64,000 bases of DNA from positions 24,969-88,968 of the IMG/VR virus record IMGVR_UViG_3300028766_000004; one strand, written 5' to 3'. The notes beneath the pieces were generated by a model. That model was not told the DNA's origin, did no database searches, and saw only the letters and a list, made by a program, of their open reading frames with translations. Every line of letters begins with the position of its first letter. The stretch's first letter is position 1. Below are positions 10,007-18,276 of the stretch, one piece after another. This DNA comes from a virus. The position numbers were made by a program, and so were the translations under genes.

Positions 10007-10352
10007 CTTTTACCTCAACCCATTCATCAGATGGGTTTTTACTTTGCGAAGCTTCAAGTTGAGCTTGTTTTAGGTACTCTTCCATTTCCTTATCGGATGC
10101 ACCCTCGAATTCATCGTCTTGCGTAATTCCACTCGCTCTACGAACCGCCTTCTCATACTCATCGTGGGTCAAGAATTCTAATTCCATCTTCCACGGTTCT
10201 ATATCCAAATATCTGTCATCGTTCGGTGGAAGGTTGTATTTCTTGCGAAACCAGAAATCATAACCATCTAAAGCCTTACTTTTCGCCAACTTCCTCTTGT
10301 TTTCTTGAAACCACAGGGCGAAAGGAGTTCTCCCATTTCGTATACACGTCAT
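9996..10352 (-). CDS. Tail assembly chaperone, downstream (gpT-like) frame
   Basis: 118 residues from its first ATG, overlapping the end of the upstream chaperone by 77 bases in another frame and running into the tape measure start. It is charged and ends in an acidic, Trp-containing tail. In lambda, Mu and most long-tailed phages this position holds the second chaperone frame, usually made only as a fusion by programmed frameshift. It lies in the +1 (or -2) frame relative to the first gene. The internal ATG at 10352 has no good ribosome binding site, supporting frameshift expression. The product should bind tape measure and tube subunits during tail assembly. Confidence 0.7.
   Translation of the reverse strand: MTCIRNGRTPFALWFQENKRKLAKSKALDGYDFWFRKKYNLPPNDDRYLDIEPWKMELEFLTHDEYEKAVRRASGITQDDEFEGASDKEMEEYLKQAQLEASQSKNPSDEWVEVKDAK
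10276..10287 (-). other. Candidate -2 ribosomal frameshift site
   Basis: At the end of the first chaperone frame the minus strand reads GGC GAA AAG TAA. A tRNA-Lys on AAG could slip back two bases onto AAA and continue as AGT AAG GCT in the second chaperone frame, avoiding the stop. A -2 shift is known for the Mu tail chaperones; a -1 shift would not reach the right frame here. A +1 shift at the stop is the alternative. This is inference from frame geometry. Confidence 0.45.
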
Positions 10353-10653
10353 ACAAGTCGTATACAGGCTTCATATCGTACAAGTCCTCGAAATCTAATC
10401 CTTCTGGTTTCTCAGTCAACACCACTTCAAGTGTTGAAATAACCCACGCCATGTTTGAGAAACCAATCGGCAAATCAACACCTTCTGTTTTCTTAGCATT
10501 ATTCACAGATATTGCAAGAACATCTCTATTATTGGGGCGCTTGAATACGAACCTTCCTACTAAATCCTTGAAGCCTTCGATTTCAGCGCAGTTAACTACT
10601 AGCGGTATACTCGGGTCTATCGGTTTCTTATGTTCCAACTTTTGATCTGCCAT
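10276..10653 (-). CDS. Tail assembly chaperone, upstream (gpG-like) frame
   Basis: 125 residues, located between the tail tube gene and the tape measure, the fixed place for gpG-like chaperones. It starts MADQKLEHKKPID and includes a helical region with a DLYDMKPVYDLYDVYTKWE segment. It ends VGEK at a TAA next to a slippery AAAAG. It is expected to coat the tape measure before tube polymerisation. It follows the 51-residue gene by ten bases with RBS AGGAGG. Confidence 0.75.
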   Translation of the reverse strand: MADQKLEHKKPIDPSIPLVVNCAEIEGFKDLVGRFVFKRPNNRDVLAISVNNAKKTEGVDLPIGFSNMAWVISTLEVVLTEKPEGLDFEDLYDMKPVYDLYDVYTKWENSFRPVVSRKQEEVGEK

Positions 10654-10663
10654 AGGTTCCTCC

Positions 10664-10819
10664 TTATGGTTTAACTAGGTCTTCGGGCTTAATACTTTGG
10701 TTTTTTGATATTTGGAATAATTTTCCATCGCGGAAACGGAATGTCACTTCTCCATAGAACTTCTCTGTTTCAGCAACTTCTAATAGTCTAGTATAAGCTG
10801 CTTTCTCTGTATCCTTCAT
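10664..10819 (-). CDS. Small DUF2292-like protein (51 aa)
   Basis: A short gene with ATG at 10819, RBS GGAG seven bases upstream and stop at 10664. Its C-terminal half (FYGEVTFRFRDGKLFQISKN then QSIKP) resembles the small DUF2292 proteins, which have a short beta hairpin read as YG.V...DG....I. Function unknown. It sits between the terminator after the tube gene and the chaperones, so it may be expressed at the lower level of the chaperone unit. Confidence 0.7.
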   Translation of the reverse strand: MKDTEKAAYTRLLEVAETEKFYGEVTFRFRDGKLFQISKNQSIKPEDLVKP

Positions 10820-10831
10820 ATTTACTCCAGC

Positions 10832-10879
10832 AAAAAAGCTGAGGATATGGGAGGGAAGACACCCACAACCTCAGCTTTT
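10832..10879 (-). terminator. Intrinsic terminator after the tail tube gene
   Basis: An 11-bp perfect stem (10834-10844 with 10869-10879, AAAAGCTGAGG on one arm) with a 24-base loop. On the minus strand the second arm ends in six T residues. It would end most sheath-tube transcripts before the chaperone and tape measure genes, giving less message for proteins needed in low copy. Confidence 0.75.
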
Positions 10880-10927
10880 GTTAAACTTTAAGACTGGGGT
10901 TCTTCCCTATCCCTTAGTTACCTTTAA

Positions 10928-11353
10928 TTACAGCGTACCCGACACGTCCAGGGCATTGAAGTTCGCCGAGCTTACCAAAATTGCGTGTTTCTGGATTTCG
11001 ATATCACCAGAGGCATACGAGCATCCGATAGCCTTTCTAAGCAGCGATCCGTCACCGTTATCATAAACTGCGATATCGAATACGAATCCTTGCATAACAC
11101 CGTCGGCATCCTTTGGAACAACGACACCAGCTTTATACATGCTTCCGAGGTTAAGCACCATGAATCTTGCGGAAACTGTGTACTTCGCCATGGTCGGAAC
11201 GTATTCCACCACACGAATGTTTCCAACTCCACTCGCCTCAGCAGGCGCGTAGTCTTCGTTAAATCGAACATCCTGTAGCAGGCCAATCTGTACACCGTCG
11301 AACATTACAACAGCCCGGTTACCACTACGAGTTTGAAGATTAATAGTAGCCAT
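10928..11353 (-). CDS. Tail tube protein
   Basis: 141 residues, directly after the sheath gene, the usual place of the myovirus tube. The size and beta-rich pattern fit the tube fold (opens MATINLQTRSGNRAVVMFDG; ends with KHAILVSSANFNALDVSGTL). Subunits stack in hexameric rings around the tape measure and form the channel for DNA. RBS GGGAGGA lies upstream and a terminator follows. Confidence 0.8.
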   Translation of the reverse strand: MATINLQTRSGNRAVVMFDGVQIGLLQDVRFNEDYAPAEASGVGNIRVVEYVPTMAKYTVSARFMVLNLGSMYKAGVVVPKDADGVMQGFVFDIAVYDNGDGSLLRKAIGCSYASGDIEIQKHAILVSSANFNALDVSGTL

Positions 11354-11370
11354 AAATCAAATCCTCCCTA

Positions 11371-13473
11371 TTAGGAACCAGCCACCGTAGAACTAACCGA
11401 CGCTGAACCAACATACGGCACGGTAGAGATATTTACTAGAACATAATTTGCTGGGATTGCAGGAGAAATCTGGAACGACACATTAATCGTATCTCCGCCG
11501 CCCGTTGATGCCGTAATATTTTGATAAGAAGGCGAATTAGCGTCACCAACAATCAAGTTATCGGTAGTTGCCTGCTTCAAAATCGTTTCAGCAACTGAAA
11601 CAGCTAGTGCTAAAGTGATTGGTGAGACTACCTGCCCAACAACATCGTCGTCGAGAGCGTCTTGCACTCTACGAGACACAGTGTCGATAGCCATCTTAGT
11701 ACTGATTTCAGTGTGTGCCCAGCTGGTTGTTTGTGTCCAAGTTGTGCGGCTCTGGCAGATTCTATACCCCTTGTTTTGTACGTACTGTAGCGGCGAAATT
11801 CCACCAAGCAATAACGTATTAAGGTCGGAAGGTGTATAAGTTGTCTCCAATGCAACAACATTTGAAGGGTACTTGTGTGTCAGCGGAACACCCGGAGCCA
11901 CTGCAGCTAGCATTCCAGCGTATAGAGCAGCTGTGAAGCAAGATGAAGCAACTTGTAGATTCTGGTTAACATCGTAATACGAAATACCGGGAGATGCCAA
12001 CAGAATTCTATCCGTATTTAATGCTGTAGCCCTAGCCACAATGGTTGCAACCGGGTTGGAACCGTTAGGCAGGTATTCGCCCAAAGCACCGCCGCAAATT
12101 CCAACACGAGGCATCCTTCCAGGTCCAGCCATATAGCTGCAATGTGTGCTTACGGCAGCGTGAATAGAGGCGTTAGTCGATGTCGGGATGATGATTTGAC
12201 AATCAACATTCTGAAGTGAAGCTATGGAATTTGTCCAATCCGTTACAGTGCTTGTTCCTTCCGTGCCACCAACCAAAAACTGATTATTTGCGGAGAAATA
12301 CGGAAGAACAGCTAGAGGATTAACAGCGCGTGCAGCACTAATAAACGGTGTGCTTGGAGCGTTCAACCAATCAATCAAGGCCTGAAGATTAGCATTGAAT
12401 GACACCGCTGAAGCTTTGATATTCACAGCCGAAACGTTATCAAACTGTGAAGCAGTCGTGTAGGTTCCGTTGTTGTTCAAAACGGTTGCTTGGTATATTC
12501 CAGTTGCATTGAGATAATCGGCAAGATTCTGCACGGTTGTGTATGTAGCAAACAATAGATTCAACGATTCACCTACTGTTGCTGATGTGGTCACAAATGC
12601 AGTATCGTTAACAGTCGCTGTGCATGTTCCAGCAGTACCTACGTATTGCACCTGAAGCAACGGGCGAGCTAGGTTGTCTTGTGTGACCGTTCCACCAACT
12701 ATATTTCCAACCGTTGTCAAACCAACCGTTGCTTTTATTCCTGATACAGAACCAGCTGCAAACTTAAAATATATTTGGCTCGTATACAAGCCGTAATCAT
12801 CAGATGTGATGGTTATCAGTGTGTTTCCCGTACCAGTGGTTAGCGTTCCAGCTGAAGCAACAAGAGTTACACCTGTGCCAGTTGAAACCGTTGTGATGGC
12901 ATTGCCGTCTACGCCAGCTGTACGAGCGGTTAGAGTAATCACAGCTGCAACAGCTGTAGCAGTAACACCAGTTAAGCTATTTCCAAGGGCAGCGTTCGTG
13001 TTTATCGCTAATGCCAGCGAAGTAGCAACACCACTAATGTTTGTATCACCAGCTTGAGTTGTGTAGCTGACGAGAACTCCGCCGATTGTTGCAGTCAACA
13101 CGACGCCAGCGGCGAATGTTCCGCCGACAGTCAGTGTTCCAGTAGCCTTTGTTCCAGCAACATCAAGCACACGAGCACTTGATGAAGTTGCGGAGTTGGC
13201 ACGGACTACGTAAATGTTTGTAGCACCACCAGTTTCAGCGGATGGAGAAAACGCCAGAAGCGTTGCATTCAGCAAATCGCCACTGCGAAGTAGGCTACGA
13301 GCGGTTGTCGGGTCTGACACTAACACAGGCCGTTGTGGAACGCCAGCAGTGCATGTGCCAACAATCGCCAAAACGTTCTGCGCGCCTGGATTTAGATTCA
13401 AAAGCTGTGAATCATCAACCGCCACGCTTGCTTGTGGTTGCACAATAAATTGACCATTAAATACAGTTGGCAT
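11371..13473 (-). CDS. Tail sheath protein with inserted beta domain
   Basis: 700 residues. The C-terminal half carries the sheath core: a HAAVSTHCSYMAGPGRMPRV-like segment, a conserved KGYRICQSRTTW region and an ALDDDVVGQV stretch near the C-terminus, as in contractile sheath proteins. Residues about 105-205 form an inserted Thr/Ala/Gly-rich beta domain of the sort displayed on sheath surfaces. Part of that insert is identical at DNA level to a piece of the gene at 25222-26226. RBS GAGGGTG precedes the ATG. The sheath contracts to drive the tube through the host envelope. Confidence 0.85.
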   Translation of the reverse strand: MPTVFNGQFIVQPQASVAVDDSQLLNLNPGAQNVLAIVGTCTAGVPQRPVLVSDPTTARSLLRSGDLLNATLLAFSPSAETGGATNIYVVRANSATSSSARVLDVAGTKATGTLTVGGTFAAGVVLTATIGGVLVSYTTQAGDTNISGVATSLALAINTNAALGNSLTGVTATAVAAVITLTARTAGVDGNAITTVSTGTGVTLVASAGTLTTGTGNTLITITSDDYGLYTSQIYFKFAAGSVSGIKATVGLTTVGNIVGGTVTQDNLARPLLQVQYVGTAGTCTATVNDTAFVTTSATVGESLNLLFATYTTVQNLADYLNATGIYQATVLNNNGTYTTASQFDNVSAVNIKASAVSFNANLQALIDWLNAPSTPFISAARAVNPLAVLPYFSANNQFLVGGTEGTSTVTDWTNSIASLQNVDCQIIIPTSTNASIHAAVSTHCSYMAGPGRMPRVGICGGALGEYLPNGSNPVATIVARATALNTDRILLASPGISYYDVNQNLQVASSCFTAALYAGMLAAVAPGVPLTHKYPSNVVALETTYTPSDLNTLLLGGISPLQYVQNKGYRICQSRTTWTQTTSWAHTEISTKMAIDTVSRRVQDALDDDVVGQVVSPITLALAVSVAETILKQATTDNLIVGDANSPSYQNITASTGGGDTINVSFQISPAIPANYVLVNISTVPYVGSASVSSTVAGS
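13039..13146 (-). repeat. 108-bp perfect repeat, copy in the sheath gene
   Basis: Every base of this stretch matches 25513-25620, in the same orientation and the same reading frame. It encodes GTLTVGGTFAAGVVLTATIG and the following residues up to AGDTN of the sheath's inserted domain. Flanking DNA diverges at once on both sides. Confidence 0.97.
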
Positions 13474-13498
13474 ATATCACCCTCTCACAACCTTCAGG

Positions 13499-13693
13499 TT
13501 AAACCGGAAGGTTTTTGAATTCTGCCAAGCGTAACTCAAATTCATTTTCAGTAGCTTGGGTAACGTGTTTAACATTTTCCATCCAATGTGCAAAGCCGCC
13601 AAGTATCTCGACTCTCTTAGATTTATAAAGTGGATGCTGATTGAGAAATTCAATCAAACTTATCCGGGGTGCTTTGATTTTTTCGTTTGCCAT
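13499..13693 (-). CDS. Small protein between connector and sheath genes
   Basis: 64 residues, starting MANEKIKAPRISLIEFLNQH. It is basic at the N-terminus and helical throughout, with one Trp near the middle (FAHWMENVKHV). Not recognised. Its place between the neck genes and the sheath suggests a small tail completion or neck factor, but this is position only. Confidence 0.65.
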   Translation of the reverse strand: MANEKIKAPRISLIEFLNQHPLYKSKRVEILGGFAHWMENVKHVTQATENEFELRLAEFKNLPV

Positions 13694-13715
13694 TCCCCTA
13701 TTCCTCTTTCGCTAC

Positions 13716-14387
13716 TTAAACATTTGTTTGAACCGAAGTCCCGTAAACTTGGGGTACTACGATTGGAGTAGATGTAGCAGCAACAACAACATCATTTCTC
13801 TTGATACAATAATCCAAACAGCCATTTGTGTTTATATTCAAATACCTAATATAAACCATACTCGGCGCAAAACTTTTAGAGTCTAATTGCATTGGCATTC
13901 CAGATGTATTTGCAATGCTGACAGCCTGAAAAGAGTCTCTCAGTAATAGTACACAGTATTTTACGAAAGAATACAAGTAAAGAGTTGTAGCTGGATTGGT
14001 GCTGAACACTCCAATCGAAAAAGATTTGGCGTAAACTGAGCCAGATTGAATTTCTAGTTTCCCGGTGTCAGTATTTATATCACTATTAATGAACTCACCT
14101 ACCACCGGGTCTTCTTGCTCGTTACCAACTTCGACATCGATGCAAGGAATACTTGCATTCCCTACAGGAAATTGGAGAACAAACCTTAAATCGTCATCTG
14201 TATTACCTGTAGCCATTGCAGTAAAAATATCAGCTATCGAAGCTTGATTTCCATTCCATTGTCCGGTAGTAGGCAAAGCACCAAAAATATCAGGGATCAT
14301 ATCGGTGTCGCTGCCAATAGCAGCTATCATCGTTGTCCATTGAGCCTTAATTGCGGATAGTAGTTCCAACTCAAAGATTTTTATCAC
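13716..14387 (-). CDS. Neck / tail-completion protein
   Basis: 223 residues. Lies in the connector block (portal-side adaptors first, then sheath). The middle has beta-rich sequence with DDDLRFVLQFPVG and a KSFSIGVFSTNPATTLYLY strand pair, compatible with the tail terminator proteins (lambda gpU/T4 gp15-like) that cap the tube, but the family is not certain. The start overlaps the stop of the upstream gene by four bases, indicating coupled translation. Confidence 0.55.
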   Translation of the reverse strand: MIKIFELELLSAIKAQWTTMIAAIGSDTDMIPDIFGALPTTGQWNGNQASIADIFTAMATGNTDDDLRFVLQFPVGNASIPCIDVEVGNEQEDPVVGEFINSDINTDTGKLEIQSGSVYAKSFSIGVFSTNPATTLYLYSFVKYCVLLLRDSFQAVSIANTSGMPMQLDSKSFAPSMVYIRYLNINTNGCLDYCIKRNDVVVAATSTPIVVPQVYGTSVQTNV

Positions 14388-15094
14388 AGCGATGCTCCAG
14401 CATTTGCCCCATTTCCACCCAAGAATTCCAACTTAATCATGAATCTGACTGGCATCATTTGGAACTCGTCGGTCGGGTTATTGAATTTTACGAACGTGTC
14501 TCGTATGTAGTTAGGCGTATCCATCACTATCCAAGTAGGGCGGGTCATATAACGGAATGAAACAGCTTGCCCTTCTGTCGAAACAGTTTCGGTTACCCAT
14601 GTGATTTTACCATCTGTACCCAAGGTATAATCCGTTCCTTGTACAAGCGGCGTAACCGTGTTCTTTGCAGTAGATGTAACAGCGTACAGCACATTTCCAA
14701 CTGGAGTGTAAGACAACCAATCACCACTATTAACGTTGTTGGTGTGTAACACCATGTCATTAAAAATAACTTGGCTATCTATATTTGTAATCCTGTCGAA
14801 CAAAGACATGAAATTCACATGCTCAACAGTAAGATATGCTTCACCGAGATTCAAAATACCAAGGTTGTGCTGAGCGTCTGGTTGTTTCTGTTCCCTATTA
14901 ATCAAACCCCTTATGGTAGATGAAGTGTAGTAGTATCTACCAGTTCCGTCGCACACATTGCAATCAGCTACAGCCTGCCTCGTAGTCGGGTCTACACAAG
15001 GGCAAGGGATTTGCTTTTCCCAAAGAAGATTCAGTCCTTTGGTGTTTATCAAATCTATGAATTGTTGAGGATCAAAATCTACTCGCTGTAGCAC
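14384..15094 (-). CDS. Neck protein with N-terminal zinc ribbon
   Basis: 236 residues. Residues 31-50 hold CPC ... CNVCDGTG, a zinc-binding loop also seen in head-tail joining proteins of other large phages. The rest is beta-rich with a long middle domain. It follows the 243-residue connector gene by one base. Probable head closure or neck protein. The zinc ribbon is visible; the role is inferred from order. Confidence 0.6.
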   Translation of the reverse strand: MLQRVDFDPQQFIDLINTKGLNLLWEKQIPCPCVDPTTRQAVADCNVCDGTGRYYYTSSTIRGLINREQKQPDAQHNLGILNLGEAYLTVEHVNFMSLFDRITNIDSQVIFNDMVLHTNNVNSGDWLSYTPVGNVLYAVTSTAKNTVTPLVQGTDYTLGTDGKITWVTETVSTEGQAVSFRYMTRPTWIVMDTPNYIRDTFVKFNNPTDEFQMMPVRFMIKLEFLGGNGANAGASL

Positions 15095-15095
15095 G

Positions 15096-15827
15096 TTAAA
15101 TCACCGTGAACGGAATACCTCTGTACTCAGCCATCAAGGTATTAACCAATTCCTGAATCTGTTCGTTATATGAGTTTATTCTTCCACTATAAGGACCATA
15201 TTTACCACCCATGACACTCATGGTCTGCGACAAACCGTCTTCACCAATACTTTGGCTCTGTATTCCGGGATTCAATACAGTGGAATTATTCATTACATGA
15301 ATTGCAGCTTTCATACCAATAATGGCATTAACAATGTCTGGAACCTTGCCGGTGTCGAATCCAGCGGTATACGATACGTGGAACAACGATGGCAAACTAT
15401 TCAAACGTCCCATTAATGGTAGCCAGTTTCCACCTTGACCGATGAGCACTTGAGATAGTGTTCCAGCAGTTGGTATTAGCTGAATCTGACCAGCTTTCTT
15501 TCTCAATTTAACCCACGGCTGAGGAAATATCATTATTGATTGGCCTGTTGGGTAGATAGCTTGTACTGATTGAACGGATAGTACGGGGTAATGATATAAG
15601 GCAATATAGCAATAATCTTGATATTGCTCTACATAGTAATCATGCTGTTCGTCTTCAATAATCTCAGGTGCTATAAACACCTTATGAGTCATACTGAACC
15701 AAGCGACGGCATTAATTATAGCGGTATCGAACAGGGAATCAGGGAGAGCGACACCGTTTTGGTCGGTGAGCTTAACACCGCTCAAATAATTCGCTATTAA
15801 GTCTGCTTCAACTATTAAGTTTGCCAT
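15096..15827 (-). CDS. Head-tail connector (gp6-like adaptor)
   Basis: 243 residues. The layout (short helices, a YPVLSVQSVQAIYP strand, then NAIIGMKAAIHVMN helix and a C-terminal helix) fits the helical adaptor proteins that dock under the portal (HK97 gp6/SPP1 gp15 group). First protein of the connector block after the fibre-like pair. Good start at MANLIVEAD. The family match is by pattern only. Confidence 0.6.
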   Translation of the reverse strand: MANLIVEADLIANYLSGVKLTDQNGVALPDSLFDTAIINAVAWFSMTHKVFIAPEIIEDEQHDYYVEQYQDYCYIALYHYPVLSVQSVQAIYPTGQSIMIFPQPWVKLRKKAGQIQLIPTAGTLSQVLIGQGGNWLPLMGRLNSLPSLFHVSYTAGFDTGKVPDIVNAIIGMKAAIHVMNNSTVLNPGIQSQSIGEDGLSQTMSVMGGKYGPYSGRINSYNEQIQELVNTLMAEYRGIPFTVI

Positions 15828-15880
15828 GTTTTAATCATACAACTCACATCGCTATGTTGTATAGCGAAGTGAGTTGTGAA

Positions 15881-16075
15881 TTACTTCTTTGTCGTTACGG
15901 GAGTTGCCTTAACTGTGCTCTGTTGACCAGCTATGATAGACGTATTCAGTGCGGTATGTGTATGAGCATTGAATTGGGATGTTAGGAGAGCGATATCAGT
16001 CGTCAACTGATTCACTTGTTTAATCAGCTCTGCCACCACTCCAGACCCACCCGAGTCGTCTAAAACTAATGCCAT
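15881..16075 (-). CDS. Short HTHT protein, paralogue of the next gene
   Basis: 64 residues: short N-terminus with glycine pair, a helix VAELIKQVNQLTTDIALLTS, then FNAHTHTALNTSIIAGQQST and a loose tail. It is a clear duplicate of the gene at 16122-16316 (same length, same helix, same HTHT). Coiled helix followed by an H-T-H-T turn is typical of short trimeric fibre or decoration proteins with metal-binding His. RBS GGAGGAT precedes the ATG. Confidence 0.7.
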   Translation of the reverse strand: MALVLDDSGGSGVVAELIKQVNQLTTDIALLTSQFNAHTHTALNTSIIAGQQSTVKATPVTTKK

Positions 16076-16121
16076 AATAATCCTCCAATATAGACCTTGT
16101 GCGTATTAAGAACCATCGTGT

Positions 16122-16316
16122 TTAATACTTCGTATTAATGGTCTGCGCTGCGGGTGTAGTTTGGAAACCTGCGATTACAGCTGTACCGTTCGCTGTGTGT
16201 GTATGGGTATTGTGTGCGATTGCTAGTGCATTAATGTCTGCCTGCAACTGATTCACCTGTATTAAGAGCTGTGTAAGAATGGCGATTCCGCCATCATTAT
16301 TTACTGTTACTGTCAT
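16122..16316 (-). CDS. Short HTHT protein, paralogue of the previous gene
   Basis: 64 residues, the upstream copy of the pair: helix ILTQLLIQVNQLQADINALA, then HNTHTHTANGTAVIAGFQTT. It has its own GGAGGAT ribosome binding site. About 40 percent of positions match the other copy by eye. Likely a small trimeric fibre or head-surface decoration; no enzyme motif. Confidence 0.7.
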   Translation of the reverse strand: MTVTVNNDGGIAILTQLLIQVNQLQADINALAIAHNTHTHTANGTAVIAGFQTTPAAQTINTKY

Positions 16317-16337
16317 GATAATCCTCCAATCTTACTT

Positions 16338-16697
16338 TTATGTTGTCGTAGCGTCTGCAGCGGAAACTTTTTCAAGCTCAATAGCTGCTTGAACCTCGTC
16401 GTCAACTGCTTTGGCAGCTTCTGCGGCTTTCGTAGCTTCTACGGCTTTTGCGGCTTCAACGGCTTTTGCGGCTTTAGCAACCTCTGCTGCTTTTGCGGAA
16501 GCTACAACTGCTGTAACTACAACTGGCGCTACAACTGACGCTTCTGGAACTAAAAAGAATACACCTGGAAATGAGCTTAAGAACAAATCGGCTACTTCCT
16601 GATCTACAGTTGCTATTCCTGATGCATCAGTTGTTACATTACCAGAAGATGTAATAAGGGTTTCGTTACGTTTTGTATAGCATTGAATCTTTGGCAT
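16338..16697 (-). CDS. Small protein with Ala/Lys/Glu repeats
   Basis: 119 residues. The N-terminal 60 residues include a turn with a DASGIATVDQEVADLFLSSF helix typical of small phage head proteins. Residues about 68-100 are near-perfect repeats of the type AKAVEA, which should form a long single helix. No function recognised. The repeats resemble those of helical linkers or DNA-compacting tails. It lies between the capsid region and connectors. Confidence 0.65.
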   Translation of the reverse strand: MPKIQCYTKRNETLITSSGNVTTDASGIATVDQEVADLFLSSFPGVFFLVPEASVVAPVVVTAVVASAKAAEVAKAAKAVEAAKAVEATKAAEAAKAVDDEVQAAIELEKVSAADATTT

Positions 16698-16711
16698 ATT
16701 GGCTCCAAATC

Positions 16712-17039
16712 CTAAGCTGCTTGCGCTTCAACACAGTTATCTTGCTGAAACTCCACAAACTTATTATATTTTCTTTTTATATGGATGTCATCATCTTCTT
16801 TGTACTTTCGCCATTTCTTGTACTTTCTTTCCATAGGAACAACCTTGCTGCTATATAGCCAATCGCCCAACGTTTCAAATTGCTTACGACCACCAACACT
16901 CCACTTCCAACATTGCTTGCCTTTAACATTCTCTAAACTTCCACCAACATTAAGCGTACTACTAACAACATCTTTCAACCATTTACAGGTTTCTTCTGTG
17001 TTTGTGATAGAAAATGTGAATGCACGAACTTTATTGTTG
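16712..17039 (-). pseudogene. 3' part of an IS-interrupted homing endonuclease
   Basis: The open frame left of the insertion element encodes a C-terminal half of a LAGLIDADG-type homing endonuclease: AFTFSITNTEETCKWLKDVV, later WSVGGRKQFETLGDWLYSS and ERKYKKWRKYKE, matching the usual I.GR...L..WLY....L.RK pattern. The LAGLIDADG helix itself is missing. The frame has no start of its own outside the element; the nearest GTG (17053) lies inside the IS right end. I read it as the 3' remnant of the gene whose 5' remnant is at 18779-19058. Confidence 0.6.
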
Positions 17040-17072
17040 TTGATACTCCCCACGAATAAATTCGGGGGATTC
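17040..17072 (-). other. IS right end: guide, bulged hairpin and cleavage site
   Basis: On the minus strand: GAAT (17069-17072), then an 8-bp hairpin at 17048-17068 (CCCC CGAA, loop TTTA, TTCG, bulged T, GGGG), then AGTA and TCAA at 17040-17043. IS608 uses exactly these elements: guide GAAT, hairpin with an extrahelical T bound by TnpA, and right cleavage after TCAA. Confidence 0.8.
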
Positions 17073-17200
17073 TAGCGTTCTTTCGAACGCCTTAACTGTT
17101 TCAACCAGCGTAGCTGAATTTCTCTAGACTTACACACTGTCCGCAGTCGTTTAACGACTCCATGTATCCCAAGGCGTCGAGTATCCTGATTCCTTCCGCT
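17040..17200 (-). ncRNA. Candidate omega RNA of TnpB
   Basis: TnpB proteins of IS200/IS605 elements use a right-end RNA whose 3' tail, reading past the element boundary, is the guide. By that rule the RNA would cover the end of tnpB and the right-end hairpin and take its guide from bases 17039 downward. Upstream limit is not visible; the range given is nominal. Presence follows from the family, not from a signal I can prove. Confidence 0.35.
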
Positions 17201-18276
17201 TTCAGATTTAGAGATGCGTTTCCATCCCGGCTGTGATGACTTCCACAAGAAGGACAGTTCCACTCTCTATCTGAAAGAGTTAGGTTATTGTTTTTGTATC
17301 CGCATTCGCTGCACAGTTTCGTGCTTGGAAAGAACCTATCAACCTGGACTGCGTGCCTGTTATTCCAAAGTGATTTATACTTCCATTGTCGAACTGTTTC
17401 TCCGAATGCGGCATCGAGCATCGACTTAGCCAGCTTGGTTTTCGCAAGACCTTTGATGCTTAAATCTTCAAGACACAGCGCTGGATACTTTTCAACCAGA
17501 CCATGCGTTAGTTGATGAGCAAAATTACTCCGTAGATTTGAAATCCGTTCATAGACCTTTGCAACAGCGGCAACTGCTTTGGCACGGTTACGACTACCTT
17601 TAACGCGACGGCACACCTTTTGTTGAGCTTTCTTTAGCTTTTGAGCATGACGACGGTAGAACTTTGGAACTGAGACCTCGTCCCCGTCAGACAGCGTTAG
17701 ATATGTATTCAATCCAAGATCGCCACCTTGCACCTGCTCAGGTTTTACCTTTGGCAAACATTCTGTTAATTCAAACTCAGAAACTAATATAACAAACCAA
17801 CGACCCGTTGCTGTGCGCTTAAATGTCGCTGATTTTGTTTCACCGTCAATGATTCGTGATTGACGTATCTTTATCCAGCCGATCTTAGGAACATACACTT
17901 TACCATCTTTTACCACTACTCTCTGTGGTATACGGAAGGTTTGTTTTGTACTCTTCTTGGTTTTGAATACAGGAAATCCGGCATTCATCTTTGGGTTGAA
18001 ATGGTTATCGTATGCACGCTTCAAATTCTTTAGAACCTGCTGCAACGACTGTGAATCAAAATCGTACATCCACGGCCTAGACTCTTTGAATTTAGTGAGT
18101 TCCACGGATAATCGTGACTGAGATATGCTTTTCTTGTTTTCTTTGTAGAATGTCCGGCAGCAATCCAAAGCAAGGTTCCACACAAGCCTAGATGCCCCCG
18201 CTTGGCACAAAAGTTTCTGTGCTTCGTCAGACGTTGGCTCCATGCGGAATTTGAACACCTTGCGTTGTTTAGACAT
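17101..18276 (-). CDS. tnpB: TnpB, RNA-guided nuclease of the IS element
   Basis: 391 residues. N-terminal helix-turn-helix/REC-like part, then RuvC-like nuclease with D186 (GGDLGLN), E270 (LCLEDLSIKGL) and D351 (SRDGNASLNL). The zinc ribbon is formed by C322, C325, C341 and C344. All catalytic and zinc residues are intact, and length is normal for TnpB. It should cut DNA matching its omega RNA next to the TTAC motif and so help keep the element in place after excision. The ATG at 18276 overlaps the tnpA stop by eight bases; the earlier TTG at 18291 is less likely. Confidence 0.92.
   Translation of the reverse strand: MSKQRKVFKFRMEPTSDEAQKLLCQAGASRLVWNLALDCCRTFYKENKKSISQSRLSVELTKFKESRPWMYDFDSQSLQQVLKNLKRAYDNHFNPKMNAGFPVFKTKKSTKQTFRIPQRVVVKDGKVYVPKIGWIKIRQSRIIDGETKSATFKRTATGRWFVILVSEFELTECLPKVKPEQVQGGDLGLNTYLTLSDGDEVSVPKFYRRHAQKLKKAQQKVCRRVKGSRNRAKAVAAVAKVYERISNLRSNFAHQLTHGLVEKYPALCLEDLSIKGLAKTKLAKSMLDAAFGETVRQWKYKSLWNNRHAVQVDRFFPSTKLCSECGYKNNNLTLSDREWNCPSCGSHHSRDGNASLNLKAEGIRILDALGYMESLNDCGQCVSLEKFSYAG

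Noticed and set aside
10972-11295. 107-codon minus-strand frame inside the tail tube gene
   Set aside because: It lies in another frame of a clear tube gene, has no RBS and no family pattern.
11628-11861. 77-codon minus-strand frame inside the sheath gene
   Set aside because: Shadow frame of the sheath coding sequence with no start signal.
17040-17053. GTG at 17053 as start of an independent 113-residue gene
   Set aside because: The start lies inside the right-end hairpin of the IS; the frame is better read as a truncated 3' remnant.
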